Below are positions 44,825 through 55,119 of a stretch of DNA of 64,000 nucleotides, one piece after another. The stretch lies in assembly GCF_001424305.1 (NCBI RefSeq), contig NZ_LMPD01000001.1, positions 558,001-622,000 of the forward strand, written 5' to 3'. Position 1 is the stretch's first letter, and each line of letters begins with the position of its first letter. The notes under the pieces are model-generated. The model worked only from the letters and a program-made list of their open reading frames with translations, made no database searches and was not told the origin of the DNA. Source of the DNA: Pedobacter sp. Leaf176 (GTDB taxonomy: Bacteria > Bacteroidota > Bacteroidia > Sphingobacteriales > Sphingobacteriaceae). The translations under genes were made by a program, and so were the position numbers.

Positions 44825-45562
44825 TCAATTTTGTTTTGATGGACGAATTACAATATCACCAACTTCAACATCGTTGGGTTGGCTTATTGCATAAATAACT
44901 GCATTAGCAATGGCATATGGGCTAATGGCCAAGTTTTCCATATTCTTCTTAATGATGGTCTTCATTTCGTGGTTTTTTATACCGTCCGCAAAGTCGGTTC
45001 TTACAACACCTGGCGAAATGCCAGTAATGCGTATAGTTCCGTCTGATTCCTGACGAAAAGCTTCTGCAATGGTGCGAATGGCATTTTTAGTTCCTGCATA
45101 AACACCTTGCATAGGGACAATCTTAATTCCTGAGGTTGAAATGATATTGACGATATGTCCAGATTTTTGTTGTTTGAAAACGGGAATTGCTGCTGCCATC
45201 CCATACAAAACACCTTTGAGGTTAATGTCGATCATCTCTTCCCAACCGTCAATATCCAATTCATCAACCCGGCTTAATTGACTAATACCTGCGTTATTTA
45301 CAATGACATCCAATTTTCCATACTGCCCAACTGCTGCATTGACTAGATAGACCAAATCGGCTTTATTTTTTACATCAATTTGAGCAAAGGCGGCGTCGCC
45401 ACCCTCGCTTTTAATTTCCTCAACAATTTGTAGCAATCGCTCTGATCGTCTGGCACCAATAACAACCTTAGCACCATTTCTGGCTAATTCTATGGCGATG
45501 ACTTTTCCCATTCCGCTACTTGCACCTGTAATGGCTACAACTTTCCCTTTAATATTCTTCAT
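44825..45562 (-). CDS. SDR-family oxidoreductase
   Basis: This 245-aa classical short-chain dehydrogenase has TGASSGMGK (cofactor loop, about 13-21), NNAGIS (about 88-93), the catalytic Ser in IISTSG and YAGTK (about 155-159) as YxxxK. Residues GARRSER after beta-2 suggest NADP(H). The substrate is unknown. It sits between the aldo/keto reductase and the AraC gene in the same direction. Confidence 0.92.
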   Translation of the reverse strand: MKNIKGKVVAITGASSGMGKVIAIELARNGAKVVIGARRSERLLQIVEEIKSEGGDAAFAQIDVKNKADLVYLVNAAVGQYGKLDVIVNNAGISQLSRVDELDIDGWEEMIDINLKGVLYGMAAAIPVFKQQKSGHIVNIISTSGIKIVPMQGVYAGTKNAIRTIAEAFRQESDGTIRITGISPGVVRTDFADGIKNHEMKTIIKKNMENLAISPYAIANAVIYAISQPNDVEVGDIVIRPSKQN

Positions 45563-45575
45563 CGATATTGGCTTT

Positions 45576-46878
<1,303 letters not shown>

Positions 46879-47766
46879 TCAATTAAAAGCCTGGCGGAAT
46901 TCCAGTGGTGATAAATTCGTCTTCTTTTTGAAAAGCGTGCTAAAGGACTGTGCATGCTCAAAACCCAGCGCATAGGCGATTTCGCTAACGGAAAGACTGG
47001 TGGTAGAAAGTTTTTCTTTGGCTTTTGCAATCAATTTTTCATGAATGTGCTGTTGTGTATTCTGCCCTGTATGCACGCGGAGCAGGTCGCTCAGGTAGTT
47101 CGGCGACAAGTTCATCTGTGCAGCGATATAATGTACCGTAGGCAAAACCTGTACGTCGCTGTTAAAGTGTTCGTCGATTAATTGCTCAAACCTACTCAGT
47201 AGTGCCGAATTATTATTCTTGCGGGTTAAAAATTGCCTTTCATAAAAGCGATTAGAATACTTTAAAAGACTCTCTATCTGTGTCAGAATAATTTCCTGGG
47301 TATACCTGTCGATGTGTCTGCATTCCTTATCAATATTATGGAGGATGGTAATCAGATCCTCTTCTTCCTCGGCCGAGAGGTGTAGCGCTTCATTAACCGC
47401 GTAATCGAAAAAGCCATACTGATGAATGTTATTCGCCAGCGCATGCTGTAACAGAAAGTCGGGGTGGAAGATGAGGAGGTAACCAGACCCGCATTCCATA
47501 TTTTGCAGGTCCAGTTGTTGCACCTGGTTAGGTGCGGTAAAACTTAGTACACCTTTATCGTAATCATAGTGCTGCTGTCCGTACCGGATTTTGCCTTTGG
47601 CTTCCCGTTTCAGCGCCACGCAGTAAAATCGGTTAACGAAACCTTTCCAGATTTCGTCTTCCAGAAAAATACTTTCCGCCAGATTGATGACGCTCACCAG
47701 CGGGTGGCGGGGTTCTGGTAAGGACAGCAAACGGTGAAATTCTGATATGGAGTTAATGGCGTTCAT
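46879..47766 (-). CDS. AraC-family transcriptional regulator, paralogue
   Basis: The 295-aa protein is organised like the regulator at 43892-44806, with sensing domain (about 1-185) and double HTH (about 200-295: YIAAQMNLSPNYLSDLLRVH and LSVSEIAYALGFEHAQSFST). ATG 47766 (MNAINSIS) is preferred over an upstream TTG. It follows an aldo/keto reductase gene with an 8-bp gap. Confidence 0.92.
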   Translation of the reverse strand: MNAINSISEFHRLLSLPEPRHPLVSVINLAESIFLEDEIWKGFVNRFYCVALKREAKGKIRYGQQHYDYDKGVLSFTAPNQVQQLDLQNMECGSGYLLIFHPDFLLQHALANNIHQYGFFDYAVNEALHLSAEEEEDLITILHNIDKECRHIDRYTQEIILTQIESLLKYSNRFYERQFLTRKNNNSALLSRFEQLIDEHFNSDVQVLPTVHYIAAQMNLSPNYLSDLLRVHTGQNTQQHIHEKLIAKAKEKLSTTSLSVSEIAYALGFEHAQSFSTLFKKKTNLSPLEFRQAFN

Positions 47767-47774
47767 AAACAAAT

Positions 47775-48779
47775 TTAATCAATTAAGCTCATACTGAACT
47801 CATCATAAGGTGCACCGGTATCCGTACCTAAGGGCACGATGCTATCCAGTTGTGACAAATCCGACTCTGTTAATACAATGGTAGCTGCGGCAATGTTTTG
47901 CTCCAGGTACTTCCGGCGTTTCGTGCCCGGGATCGGTAGAATGCCTTTGCTCACGATCCAGGCCAATGCCAGTTGCGAAGAAGTAACCTGCTTTGCTTCA
48001 GCCATTGCCTCAATGGCTTGCACCAACTCAATATTCTTATCAAACTGTGCGCCCTGAAAGCGTGGGATAGCCCTGCGGAAATCGTTCTCAGGCAGGTCAT
48101 CGATGCTTTTGATTTGTCCGGATAAGAAGCCACGGCCCAATGGTGAGTAAGCGACAAATCCAATGCCTAGTTCTTTCAGAGTAGCCAGAACGCCACGTTC
48201 TTCCACCCTGCGCTCGAATAAGGAATACTCGCTTTGTACGGCAGTAATAGGATGCACGGCGTGTGCGCGTTTAACCGTTTCAGACGAAACTTCCGACAAG
48301 CCGATGTAGCCTACCTTGCCTTCCTGCACCAGTTCAGCCATCGCCTCAACGGTTTCCTCGATTGGCGTATTTTTATCGAGGCGGTGCAGGTAATACAAAT
48401 CAATGTAATCCGTGTTCAGGTTTTTAAGCGAACGTTCCAAAGATTTTTTTACATATTCTTTTTTGCCATTAATGGCCCAGGTTACCTTATTGTTGTCATC
48501 GATTTCCCATCCAAACTTGGTTGCGAGCATGTACTGATCACGTTTGCCACTGATGGCTTTAGCGATTAACTGTTCGTTTTTCAACGGTCCGTACAAATCG
48601 GCCGTATCTAACAAATTGCCACCCAACTCAAGCGAACGGTGAATTGTTGCGATGGCTTCCTGCTCATCTGCGGGGCCATACATGTGTCCCTCTTCAAAAC
48701 CTGTCATGCCCATACAGCCCAGACCGATTACTGGTACAACCAAACCCTGGTTGCCCAATGCCATTTGTTTTATTTCCAT
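47775..48779 (-). CDS. Aldo/keto reductase, second copy
   Basis: The 334-aa TIM-barrel reductase has LLDTADLYG (Asp and Tyr), ATKFGW (Lys) and LYYLHRLD (His), and near the end PIPGTKRRKYLEQN for NADPH. It belongs to the same broad group as the protein at 45576-46553. ATG 48779 (MEIKQMALG) fits the family N-terminus; another ATG exists at 48812. With the AraC gene it forms a two-gene set that mirrors the neighbouring three-gene set. Confidence 0.92.
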   Translation of the reverse strand: MEIKQMALGNQGLVVPVIGLGCMGMTGFEEGHMYGPADEQEAIATIHRSLELGGNLLDTADLYGPLKNEQLIAKAISGKRDQYMLATKFGWEIDDNNKVTWAINGKKEYVKKSLERSLKNLNTDYIDLYYLHRLDKNTPIEETVEAMAELVQEGKVGYIGLSEVSSETVKRAHAVHPITAVQSEYSLFERRVEERGVLATLKELGIGFVAYSPLGRGFLSGQIKSIDDLPENDFRRAIPRFQGAQFDKNIELVQAIEAMAEAKQVTSSQLALAWIVSKGILPIPGTKRRKYLEQNIAAATIVLTESDLSQLDSIVPLGTDTGAPYDEFSMSLID

Positions 48780-48883
48780 GATCCAAAGGTCGGTAAGTGG
48801 AATCGTCTGCATGTATGCAAAGCCCTGAAGCTTGTAAGCAAATCAAGGAATGTTTTTTAAGTGTCTGTAAAAATAAAAGCCGT

Positions 48884-49027
48884 GGTTCATGTCCTCACGA
48901 ACCAATATTATACTTTCGATTCGTGAGGACACCAACCGAGGCGTTGGGGAAGAAAAAATGTTTCCCGCAGATTACACAGATGAAGTACCTAAAATCCGAA
49001 GCCATGGTTCGTGTCCGCACGAACCAT
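48884..49027 (-). repeat. Dispersed palindromic repeat, copy B
   Basis: GTCCTCACGAA pairs with TTCGTGAGGAC (48891-48930), and ATGGTTCGTG pairs with CACGAACCAT (49004-49027). Read on the minus strand, the block repeats the sequence at 15730-15803, with the word CTGTGTAATCTGCGGG from the tandem array nearby (48964-48985). Confidence 0.75.
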
Positions 49028-49054
49028 ATTGTAGCCGGGTCAACAAGGTTATAG

Positions 49055-49756
49055 TCAGCGGCATTGTGAAGCCTGTCCAAATGAACCGGTCATTTTCGGT
49101 GATAAAAAAGGGATTCCGAGATCAGCGGAACGAAGGATAAATAAAATCCCGATGAACAACATAAACCATGGAATTAATTGCTGCGTATTGAAGCGGATGT
49201 ATTTTTTGAGGTAAATTCCGCCCATGGAAATCATCATCATTAAAGGTGTGGTGCCCAAACCAAAGAGTAGCATAAACATGCCTCCGGAATTCACATTTCC
49301 CGTGTTCAATGCCGTAGCTAGAGCCAAATAAACCATTCCGCAGGGAATTAGGCCATTTAGCATGCCGGCAAATAAGCCCCAAAGTTTAAGTTTAAAAACT
49401 TTGGGCATCAGTTTACTAATTGGATTTAACAGTTTATTCTGAATTTTTGAAAACCGATGCTGGTAAATTGTGCTGAACTGTAAAACAGTAAATACAACTA
49501 ATACAATTCCAATTGTTAAGCTAAGTGTTTTTTGATTGCTAAAAATTTTGATGCTGCTTCCCAATGCGCCAACGCCTATACCTAACAGGGTATAAACCAA
49601 TATTCTCCCGAACTGGTAAAGTAAAAGCTGTAAGGAGGATTGCAGGAAACTCTTTTTTTGAAATGGCATTCCGAGCATAATTGGTCCGCACATTACGGCG
49701 CAATGCAGGCTTCCAAACAAGCCCATCAAAAATGCCAGTGGAAAAAAGTTTATCAC
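49055..49756 (-). CDS. TauE/SafE-like (DsbD_2) membrane protein of the cbb3 operon
   Basis: The 233-aa protein has six or so membrane helices. The N-terminal GLFGSLHCAVMCGPIML carries His and Cys residues typical of this family, often called sulfite exporter TauE/SafE or CcoH-neighbour heavy-metal transporter. In this context it probably helps copper handling during oxidase assembly. It overlaps the ccoH gene by 4 bp and is the last gene of the operon. Its C-terminus ends close to a dispersed repeat. Confidence 0.85.
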   Translation of the reverse strand: MINFFPLAFLMGLFGSLHCAVMCGPIMLGMPFQKKSFLQSSLQLLLYQFGRILVYTLLGIGVGALGSSIKIFSNQKTLSLTIGIVLVVFTVLQFSTIYQHRFSKIQNKLLNPISKLMPKVFKLKLWGLFAGMLNGLIPCGMVYLALATALNTGNVNSGGMFMLLFGLGTTPLMMMISMGGIYLKKYIRFNTQQLIPWFMLFIGILFILRSADLGIPFLSPKMTGSFGQASQCR

Positions 49757-50190
49757 AAGGTGATGTTATTTTTGTACAAATAATCTTTGTTTGCAGCATG
49801 CCATGTTAAACTGATGAACCATACGCCCTTTGCTAGTTTAGCCTTATCAACCAGGATTATATTTGAATCGCCAGTTGTTTTGCCGTTCAGTTTAAAATCA
49901 TCTTTACTGTCAGACGCACGCATCAGAACGAGCTGATAAGTAGCAGAATCCTTTAACTGAATAAGGAGTTGTTTTGGCGTATTTGTTATTTTGGGCTTTG
50001 CATTATCATCAGCAACATTTTGTTTTGCATTGTATTCTGTATTGTAATCAATGCCTTTTTCGTAATAGTTTTCTTCGATTAAAGCATCCCGCCCGTGTAC
50101 GTGGAAAATATAAATCACCATCCCGATGATGAATAACATAAAAGTTATCATGCCTAAAATTATTTTTGTTCCCCAGTTCATACTATTCAT
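49753..50190 (-). CDS. ccoH: FixH/CcoH family protein
   Basis: The 145-aa protein has one N-terminal membrane helix (about 8-28), then ENYYEKGIDYN, the FixH hallmark (YY.K...Y), and a small periplasmic beta domain. CcoH assists assembly of cbb3 oxidase. It lies 44 bp after ccoG and overlaps the next gene. The start ATG 50190 could also be the ATG three codons later. Confidence 0.88.
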   Translation of the reverse strand: MNSMNWGTKIILGMITFMLFIIGMVIYIFHVHGRDALIEENYYEKGIDYNTEYNAKQNVADDNAKPKITNTPKQLLIQLKDSATYQLVLMRASDSKDDFKLNGKTTGDSNIILVDKAKLAKGVWFISLTWHAANKDYLYKNNITL

Positions 50191-50234
50191 TCAGTCAATC
50201 ATTCTTTAATTCTATCATTCAATAATTCAATCCT

Positions 50235-51599
50235 TCATTCGGGTTGTGCAAAAAAGCTTGTGGTTGCCCTGCTCAAAACTTTTCCATCGGAAATAACTTC
50301 AAAAACCACATCAGTTTTGTATTTCTTTATCGAATTATTTTTCCGGATGAGGAAGAAGGTTAAATGCGCCGAACCTTCTTTTGGAAGCACATCAGCCTTT
50401 TGAATAAAATCGATTTCATCTTCATCGCTTTGCGGTTTAAACCTGAACTTTATGGTTTTATTGGTTTTGTTGGTCAATTCCGCATTGTATAGATTACTTG
50501 TTTTATTGGTGCCTTTTGGCTGGTATAATGTTCCGCTTGCCCGCAAAACGGTTGTCTGGATGACTTCGCGTTTATAAATTAATGATGAAAATACCATTAA
50601 AACTACAACGAGCACGGCAGCATAGGCATAAGGTTTTAATCCGATTTTGTAAGGTTTCCGTGTGGTTATAAAATCCTGGTTATAGAATCCAATCAGATTT
50701 TTTGGCTTACCGATTTTCAACATGACATCATTGCAGGCATCAATGCAGGCTGTACAATTAACACATTCCAGTTGCGTACCTTTTCTGATGTCGATTCCTG
50801 TTGGGCAGACCTGAACACACAAATTGCAGTCTACACAATCGCCGGTTTGTGGAACCTCGTTTTGTCTTTGAATTTTCCCGCGGGGTTCTCCTCTTGTAAA
50901 ATCATATGCGACAACCAGGCTCTGATTATCTAGCAAAACACCTTGCAGACGTCCGTAAGGGCAAATTACTGTGCAAACCACTTCACGTACATAGGCAAAC
51001 ACCATGTAAAAAATGAAGGTAAATAACCAGATGGATGCAAAACCCGAAACATGTAAACGAATCGGTTCGGTCATGATTCTGATTAACACATCAGACCCAA
51101 TTATATAGGCCAGAAAAGTGTTTGCAATTGCAAAGGAAATGATCAGGAAAATAAGGTGTTTTATGCCTTTTTTGAAAATCTTCTTCCTGTTCCAGGGCTC
51201 TGCATCAAGCTTTTTTTGCTTGTTTGCATCACCCTCAATCCAATATTCTATTTTTCGGAAAACCATTTCCATAAAAATGGTTTGCGGGCAAAGCCAGCCA
51301 CACCACAGCCGGCCAAAGACCACCGTGAAGCTTACAATGAAGACAATGAAAATCAGCATCGCAAGTGCAAACAGAAAGAAATCCTGGGGTGTAAATATCA
51401 GCCCGATGAAGACGAATTTTCGTTCCAGAAAATTAAGCAGAACCAACTGTTCGCCATTAAATTTTAAAAAGGGAAAAGAAAACAGTACGACCAGCAATAC
51501 AAAACTTACCCATTTACGGTAGTTATATAACCTGCCCGAGGGTTTTTTCGGGTAGAGAAAATCCCTACCCTTACTTTTTTGCTTATTTAGTTGAAGCAT
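50235..51599 (-). CDS. ccoG: Cytochrome c oxidase accessory protein CcoG (FixG/RdxA)
   Basis: The 454-aa protein has about five membrane helices. CGWLCPQTIF carries a conserved Cys pair, and GDCVDCNLCVQVCPTGID with CVNCTACIDACND supplies two 4Fe-4S clusters (about 252-290). The C-terminal Ig-like domain (about 350-454) is periplasmic. CcoG reduces copper for the CuB centre. It overlaps ccoP by 17 bp. Confidence 0.95.
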   Translation of the reverse strand: MLQLNKQKSKGRDFLYPKKPSGRLYNYRKWVSFVLLVVLFSFPFLKFNGEQLVLLNFLERKFVFIGLIFTPQDFFLFALAMLIFIVFIVSFTVVFGRLWCGWLCPQTIFMEMVFRKIEYWIEGDANKQKKLDAEPWNRKKIFKKGIKHLIFLIISFAIANTFLAYIIGSDVLIRIMTEPIRLHVSGFASIWLFTFIFYMVFAYVREVVCTVICPYGRLQGVLLDNQSLVVAYDFTRGEPRGKIQRQNEVPQTGDCVDCNLCVQVCPTGIDIRKGTQLECVNCTACIDACNDVMLKIGKPKNLIGFYNQDFITTRKPYKIGLKPYAYAAVLVVVLMVFSSLIYKREVIQTTVLRASGTLYQPKGTNKTSNLYNAELTNKTNKTIKFRFKPQSDEDEIDFIQKADVLPKEGSAHLTFFLIRKNNSIKKYKTDVVFEVISDGKVLSRATTSFFAQPE

Positions 51600-52551
51600 C
51601 GGTTTCGTTCACACTATCCTTAACACTTTTCATCTCACTATCTTTGAGGTCTTTCTCCTCATATTTTTCACCCTGTGGTGCTTTTGCGCCCGCCGGGTTG
51701 GAGCCATGAAGCGATAAAATATAATTTGATACGGCGCTAATTTGTTTAGGCGTGAGGTTTTTCTCCCAGCTAATCATTCCTTTTTCCGGAACGCCGTATT
51801 TTATGGTTTTGAAAACATTATTGATGCCACCACCATGAAGCCAGAAATCATCTGTTAAATTCGGACCAATAATACCTTGTCCTTTATCGCCGTGACAAAC
51901 CACGCAATTACCTGTAAAAATCCCTTTTCCTTCTTCGAGTGTTACTGGGGTATTATCTTTAAGCACAGAGTTTTCATCAATTGTATTCGCCGATTTTTCG
52001 AGGTAGGCGGCTTTTTCTTCTTGTGCTTTTGCCATCTCCTGCTCGTATTCCGTATCCTGTAAATCGCCATAACCGCCAATATGGTAGTAAAAGAGGTAGC
52101 CGGCTGCAAAGAACATGGTGCCGAAGAAAAGGATATTAAACCAGGTGGGGATGGGATTATTGAGTTCTTTTATACCGTCGTAAGCATGTTCAATTTCTAG
52201 ATCCTTTTCTTGTTCAATTGGTTTTAAACTCAGGATTTTTTCCCAAAGTGATAAGCCGGTTTTCTTTGATTTTAGCCAGGCATCGTAATCCATTACCGCA
52301 TCTTTTTCAGGGGCAGCATAGGGCGTTGGAGCAAGTTGTTCTTTATACATCACCTTAAATGCATTGAGCAGGGTAACCGAAACAAAAAGTAATACAAGCA
52401 CAAAAAGCAACATAATTACGATTAACAATTCCGATTGGCTTAAACCTAAGCCCGGCTCGCCATGGATGGCCGGGGCGGCAGCTCTATCTTCAGCAGCAAA
52501 TCCACTCAACGATAAAAGCAATAAAACAATAAGGGTATTAATCTTCTTCAT
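51583..52551 (-). CDS. ccoP: cbb3 oxidase subunit III (CcoP), mono-haem
   Basis: The 322-aa protein has a signal-like start, a membrane helix (about 40-65), a second helix (about 133-155, the CcoP N-terminal domain) and one cytochrome c domain with NCVVCHGDKGQG (about 215-226) and distal Met in GMISW. Proteobacterial CcoP has two haem sites; only one is present here, as in other Bacteroidota. It passes electrons to CcoO. It overlaps ccoQ by 14 bp. Confidence 0.92.
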   Translation of the reverse strand: MKKINTLIVLLLLSLSGFAAEDRAAAPAIHGEPGLGLSQSELLIVIMLLFVLVLLFVSVTLLNAFKVMYKEQLAPTPYAAPEKDAVMDYDAWLKSKKTGLSLWEKILSLKPIEQEKDLEIEHAYDGIKELNNPIPTWFNILFFGTMFFAAGYLFYYHIGGYGDLQDTEYEQEMAKAQEEKAAYLEKSANTIDENSVLKDNTPVTLEEGKGIFTGNCVVCHGDKGQGIIGPNLTDDFWLHGGGINNVFKTIKYGVPEKGMISWEKNLTPKQISAVSNYILSLHGSNPAGAKAPQGEKYEEKDLKDSEMKSVKDSVNETDASTK

Positions 52552-52720
52552 ATGCTTCGGGCTGATTTTCCTGAATTGGAAGTGAACTCATAATTTCGAT
52601 GTGCTTTTTATTGAGCTTTAGCAGGTAAACGCCTACAATTACAAAAAACACCATAAATAGAAGCAGTGAACTAATGAGGTACAATTCTCCTCCTGCTAAG
52701 TTTTTTATCTGATTAAACAT
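52538..52720 (-). CDS. ccoQ: cbb3 oxidase subunit CcoQ-like
   Basis: The 60-aa protein has a single membrane helix (ISSLLLFMVFFVIVGVYLL, about 16-34) and an acidic C-terminus. Position between ccoNO and ccoP, with a 4-bp gap and a 14-bp overlap, supports CcoQ/FixQ, which stabilises the complex. The sequence alone would be too short to be sure. Confidence 0.8.
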   Translation of the reverse strand: MFNQIKNLAGGELYLISSLLLFMVFFVIVGVYLLKLNKKHIEIMSSLPIQENQPEAYEED

Positions 52721-52724
52721 CGTC

Positions 52725-54866
52725 TTATTGATTTGAAGGAATGGTTTCTTTGTTGGCTTTTATATCAGTTCCCAACCGTTGCAGGTAGGCGATGATGGCT
52801 ACGATTTCCCGATCACTTTTAACTTTAATGTTGTTCTGGCTTAAGTCTGAGGCAATTTTGTCTGCCTGCACTTTTAAATCTTCGTTTGCTTTGCTATCGT
52901 AACCTTCGGGATAGGGAACGCCTAAGGATTGCATCGCCCTAATTTTAGCTTGTGTGGTCGAGATATCAAGTTTTTGCTCCGCTAACCAGGGGTAAGGCGG
53001 CATGATACTACCCGGCGACATAGAAGTTGGGTCGAGCAAATGATTGAAATGCCAGGCATCAGAATATTTACCGCCAATCCGATGTAAATCAGGCCCTGTT
53101 CTTTTACTTCCCCATAAAAACGGATGGTCGTACACAAATTCTCCTGCTTTGCTGTATTCGCCGTAACGTTCCGTTTCTGAGCGGAATGGACGAACGGTTT
53201 GCGAGTGGCAGTTTACGCAACCTTCTCTAATGTATAAATCCCTGCCCTGAAGTTCCAATGCGGAATATGGCTTTACACTTGCAATGGTTGGCACATTCGA
53301 TTGAATGGTAAATGTTGGCATCATCTCTACCATCCCGCCAATTAAAATTATGATAAGTGAAAACACCATAAACTTCATCGGCTTGCGCTCTAACACACGG
53401 TGCCATGCTTTGTCAGCCGGAGAATCGTCAACGATGACTTTCTCCAAAGCCATAGCTTCCGCAGGTTCGTTGGCAACGAGTTTTGAACCCAGCATTGTTT
53501 TTGCAAGGTTATACGTCATAACGATAACACCCGTAAGGTAGAAAGCGCCGCCTATCGAACGTAAAACATGCATAGGGATGATCTGCAGGGTAGTCGCAAG
53601 GAAGTTTGGGTATTTCAGCAATCCTTCCGGTGTAAATTCTTTCCACATCAGGCCTTGCGTAAATCCGGCCCAGTACATTGGTACAGCGTAGAATAAAATA
53701 CCTAAAGTACCTATCCAGAAGTGAAAACCAGCCAGTTTTTTAGAGTAAAGCTGTGTTTTGTAAATCCTTGGAATTAACCAGTACATCACGCCGAAAGTTA
53801 GAAATCCGTTCCAGCCAAGTGCGCCTACATGTACGTGTGCCACAATCCAATCGGTAAAATGTGCCACTCCATTTATTTGTTTAAGCGATAGCATCGGACC
53901 TTCGAAAGTAGCCATACCATAAGCAGTTAGTGCAACAACCATAAACTTAAGTGTTACATCATCTCTTACTTTATCCCAGGCACCACGTAAGGTTAACAAA
54001 CCGTTTATCATACCGCCCCAGCTTGGTGCAATAAGCATAATGGAGAAAGCTACGCCTAGTGATTGTGCCCAGCCGGGTAATGAGGTGTATAGCAAATGGT
54101 GCGGGCCAGCCCAGATGTAAATAAAAATTAGCGACCAGAAATGGAGAATACTTAATTTATAAGAATACACCGGTCGACCAGCCATTTTAGGAAGGAAATA
54201 GTACATCATCCCGAGGTAGGGTGTAGTCAGGAAAAAAGCAACCGCATTATGTCCATACCACCATTGTACAAGTGCATCCTGAACACCGGCATACACGTAG
54301 TAGCTTTTCATAAATGAAATTGGAAGTTCGAACGAATTAACAATATGCAGAACAGCAATGGTAACAAACGTTGCAATGTAAAACCAGATGGCAACATATA
54401 AGTGTCGCTCCCGCCTTGTGAAAATGGTACCAAACATGTTTACGCCAAAAACAACCCAGATTATGGTTATGGCGATATCTATAGGCCATTCGAGTTCAGC
54501 ATATTCATGTGAAGTTGTAAAACCCAGGGGCAGAGTAATAACGGCGGATACAATAATCAATTGCCAGCCCCAGAAATGGATTTTGCTTAAAATGTCGCTG
54601 AACATCCTGGCTTTTAAAAGGCGTTGTAAAGAATAATAAACACCCATAAAAATGGCGTTGCCCACAAAAGCAAAAATCACAGCATTGGTATGCAAAGGTC
54701 TTATTCTGCCAAAAGTGGTGTATTGGTTGCCCATATTCATGGCGGGCTTAAAGAGTTGCATTGCTGCGAGTAAGCCAACGGTCATGCCGATGATGCCCCA
54801 TACCAGCGTGGCGATTCCAAAATTCCGAACAATTTTGTTATCGTAAGTAAATTTTTCTAACTGCAT
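52725..54866 (-). CDS. ccoNO: cbb3 oxidase subunits I and II fused (CcoN-CcoO)
   Basis: The 713-aa protein joins the 12-helix CcoN (about 1-480) to the mono-haem CcoO (about 490-713). CcoN ligands are visible: PLHTNAV (haem His), WYGHNAVAFFLT (CuB His with the crosslinked Tyr region), AGPHHLLYT (CuB His pair) and HVHVGALGWNGF (haem His). CcoO has CVNCHSQTVRPF and distal Met near SPGSIMPPY. The fused gene is typical of Bacteroidota. This is the O2-reducing, proton-pumping core with high oxygen affinity. Confidence 0.96.
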   Translation of the reverse strand: MQLEKFTYDNKIVRNFGIATLVWGIIGMTVGLLAAMQLFKPAMNMGNQYTTFGRIRPLHTNAVIFAFVGNAIFMGVYYSLQRLLKARMFSDILSKIHFWGWQLIIVSAVITLPLGFTTSHEYAELEWPIDIAITIIWVVFGVNMFGTIFTRRERHLYVAIWFYIATFVTIAVLHIVNSFELPISFMKSYYVYAGVQDALVQWWYGHNAVAFFLTTPYLGMMYYFLPKMAGRPVYSYKLSILHFWSLIFIYIWAGPHHLLYTSLPGWAQSLGVAFSIMLIAPSWGGMINGLLTLRGAWDKVRDDVTLKFMVVALTAYGMATFEGPMLSLKQINGVAHFTDWIVAHVHVGALGWNGFLTFGVMYWLIPRIYKTQLYSKKLAGFHFWIGTLGILFYAVPMYWAGFTQGLMWKEFTPEGLLKYPNFLATTLQIIPMHVLRSIGGAFYLTGVIVMTYNLAKTMLGSKLVANEPAEAMALEKVIVDDSPADKAWHRVLERKPMKFMVFSLIIILIGGMVEMMPTFTIQSNVPTIASVKPYSALELQGRDLYIREGCVNCHSQTVRPFRSETERYGEYSKAGEFVYDHPFLWGSKRTGPDLHRIGGKYSDAWHFNHLLDPTSMSPGSIMPPYPWLAEQKLDISTTQAKIRAMQSLGVPYPEGYDSKANEDLKVQADKIASDLSQNNIKVKSDREIVAIIAYLQRLGTDIKANKETIPSNQ

Positions 54867-54899
54867 AATCTAATGGAAAGTTTTGTTCGTTTGATGAAC

Positions 54900-54907
54900 C
54901 AAAGGTA
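54900..54907 (-). promoter_or_regulatory. Internal promoter -7 box before ccoNO
   Basis: TACCTTTG on the minus strand matches TAnnTTTG, 33 bp before the ccoNO start. A TTTG at 54927-54924 is upstream, but the spacing (16 bp) is shorter than usual. It could allow extra expression of the structural genes. Confidence 0.45.
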
Positions 54908-54939
54908 TTGTGAGGTGTACGGTCAAATGATGACGGTGC

Positions 54940-55119
54940 TTAGTTAGAAAAGTGATCTTCTTCACTATTTTCCCTTTCCGGTTCATCATCAAAAAGCATC
55001 CGTACGCCGGGCGTGTACACATCATCATGCTGACCGGTTTTGGAAGCCCAGAAAAATGCAGCAAGGAATATAAGTGCCATTAGGATACTGCAGCAAATTA
55101 AGAAATAGAGGATGTTCAT
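54940..55119 (-). CDS. ccoS: cbb3 oxidase maturation protein CcoS
   Basis: The 59-aa protein (MNILYFLICCSILMALIFLA...) has one N-terminal membrane helix followed by the short conserved tail with VYTPGVRMLFDDE, as in CcoS. It is needed for cofactor insertion into the oxidase. ATG 55119 overlaps the ccoI stop by 4 bp. A longer open frame in another phase across this spot is not a gene. Confidence 0.88.
   Translation of the reverse strand: MNILYFLICCSILMALIFLAAFFWASKTGQHDDVYTPGVRMLFDDEPERENSEEDHFSN

Noticed and set aside
48895..49140. Small open frames overlapping the end of the TauE/SafE-like gene
   Set aside because: They arise from the dispersed palindromic repeat and the reverse strand of the membrane-protein gene.
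54870..55064. 64-codon open frame on the minus strand
   Set aside because: It lies over ccoS in another phase. The 59-codon ccoS frame has the conserved membrane helix and tail and overlaps ccoI as expected for an operon.
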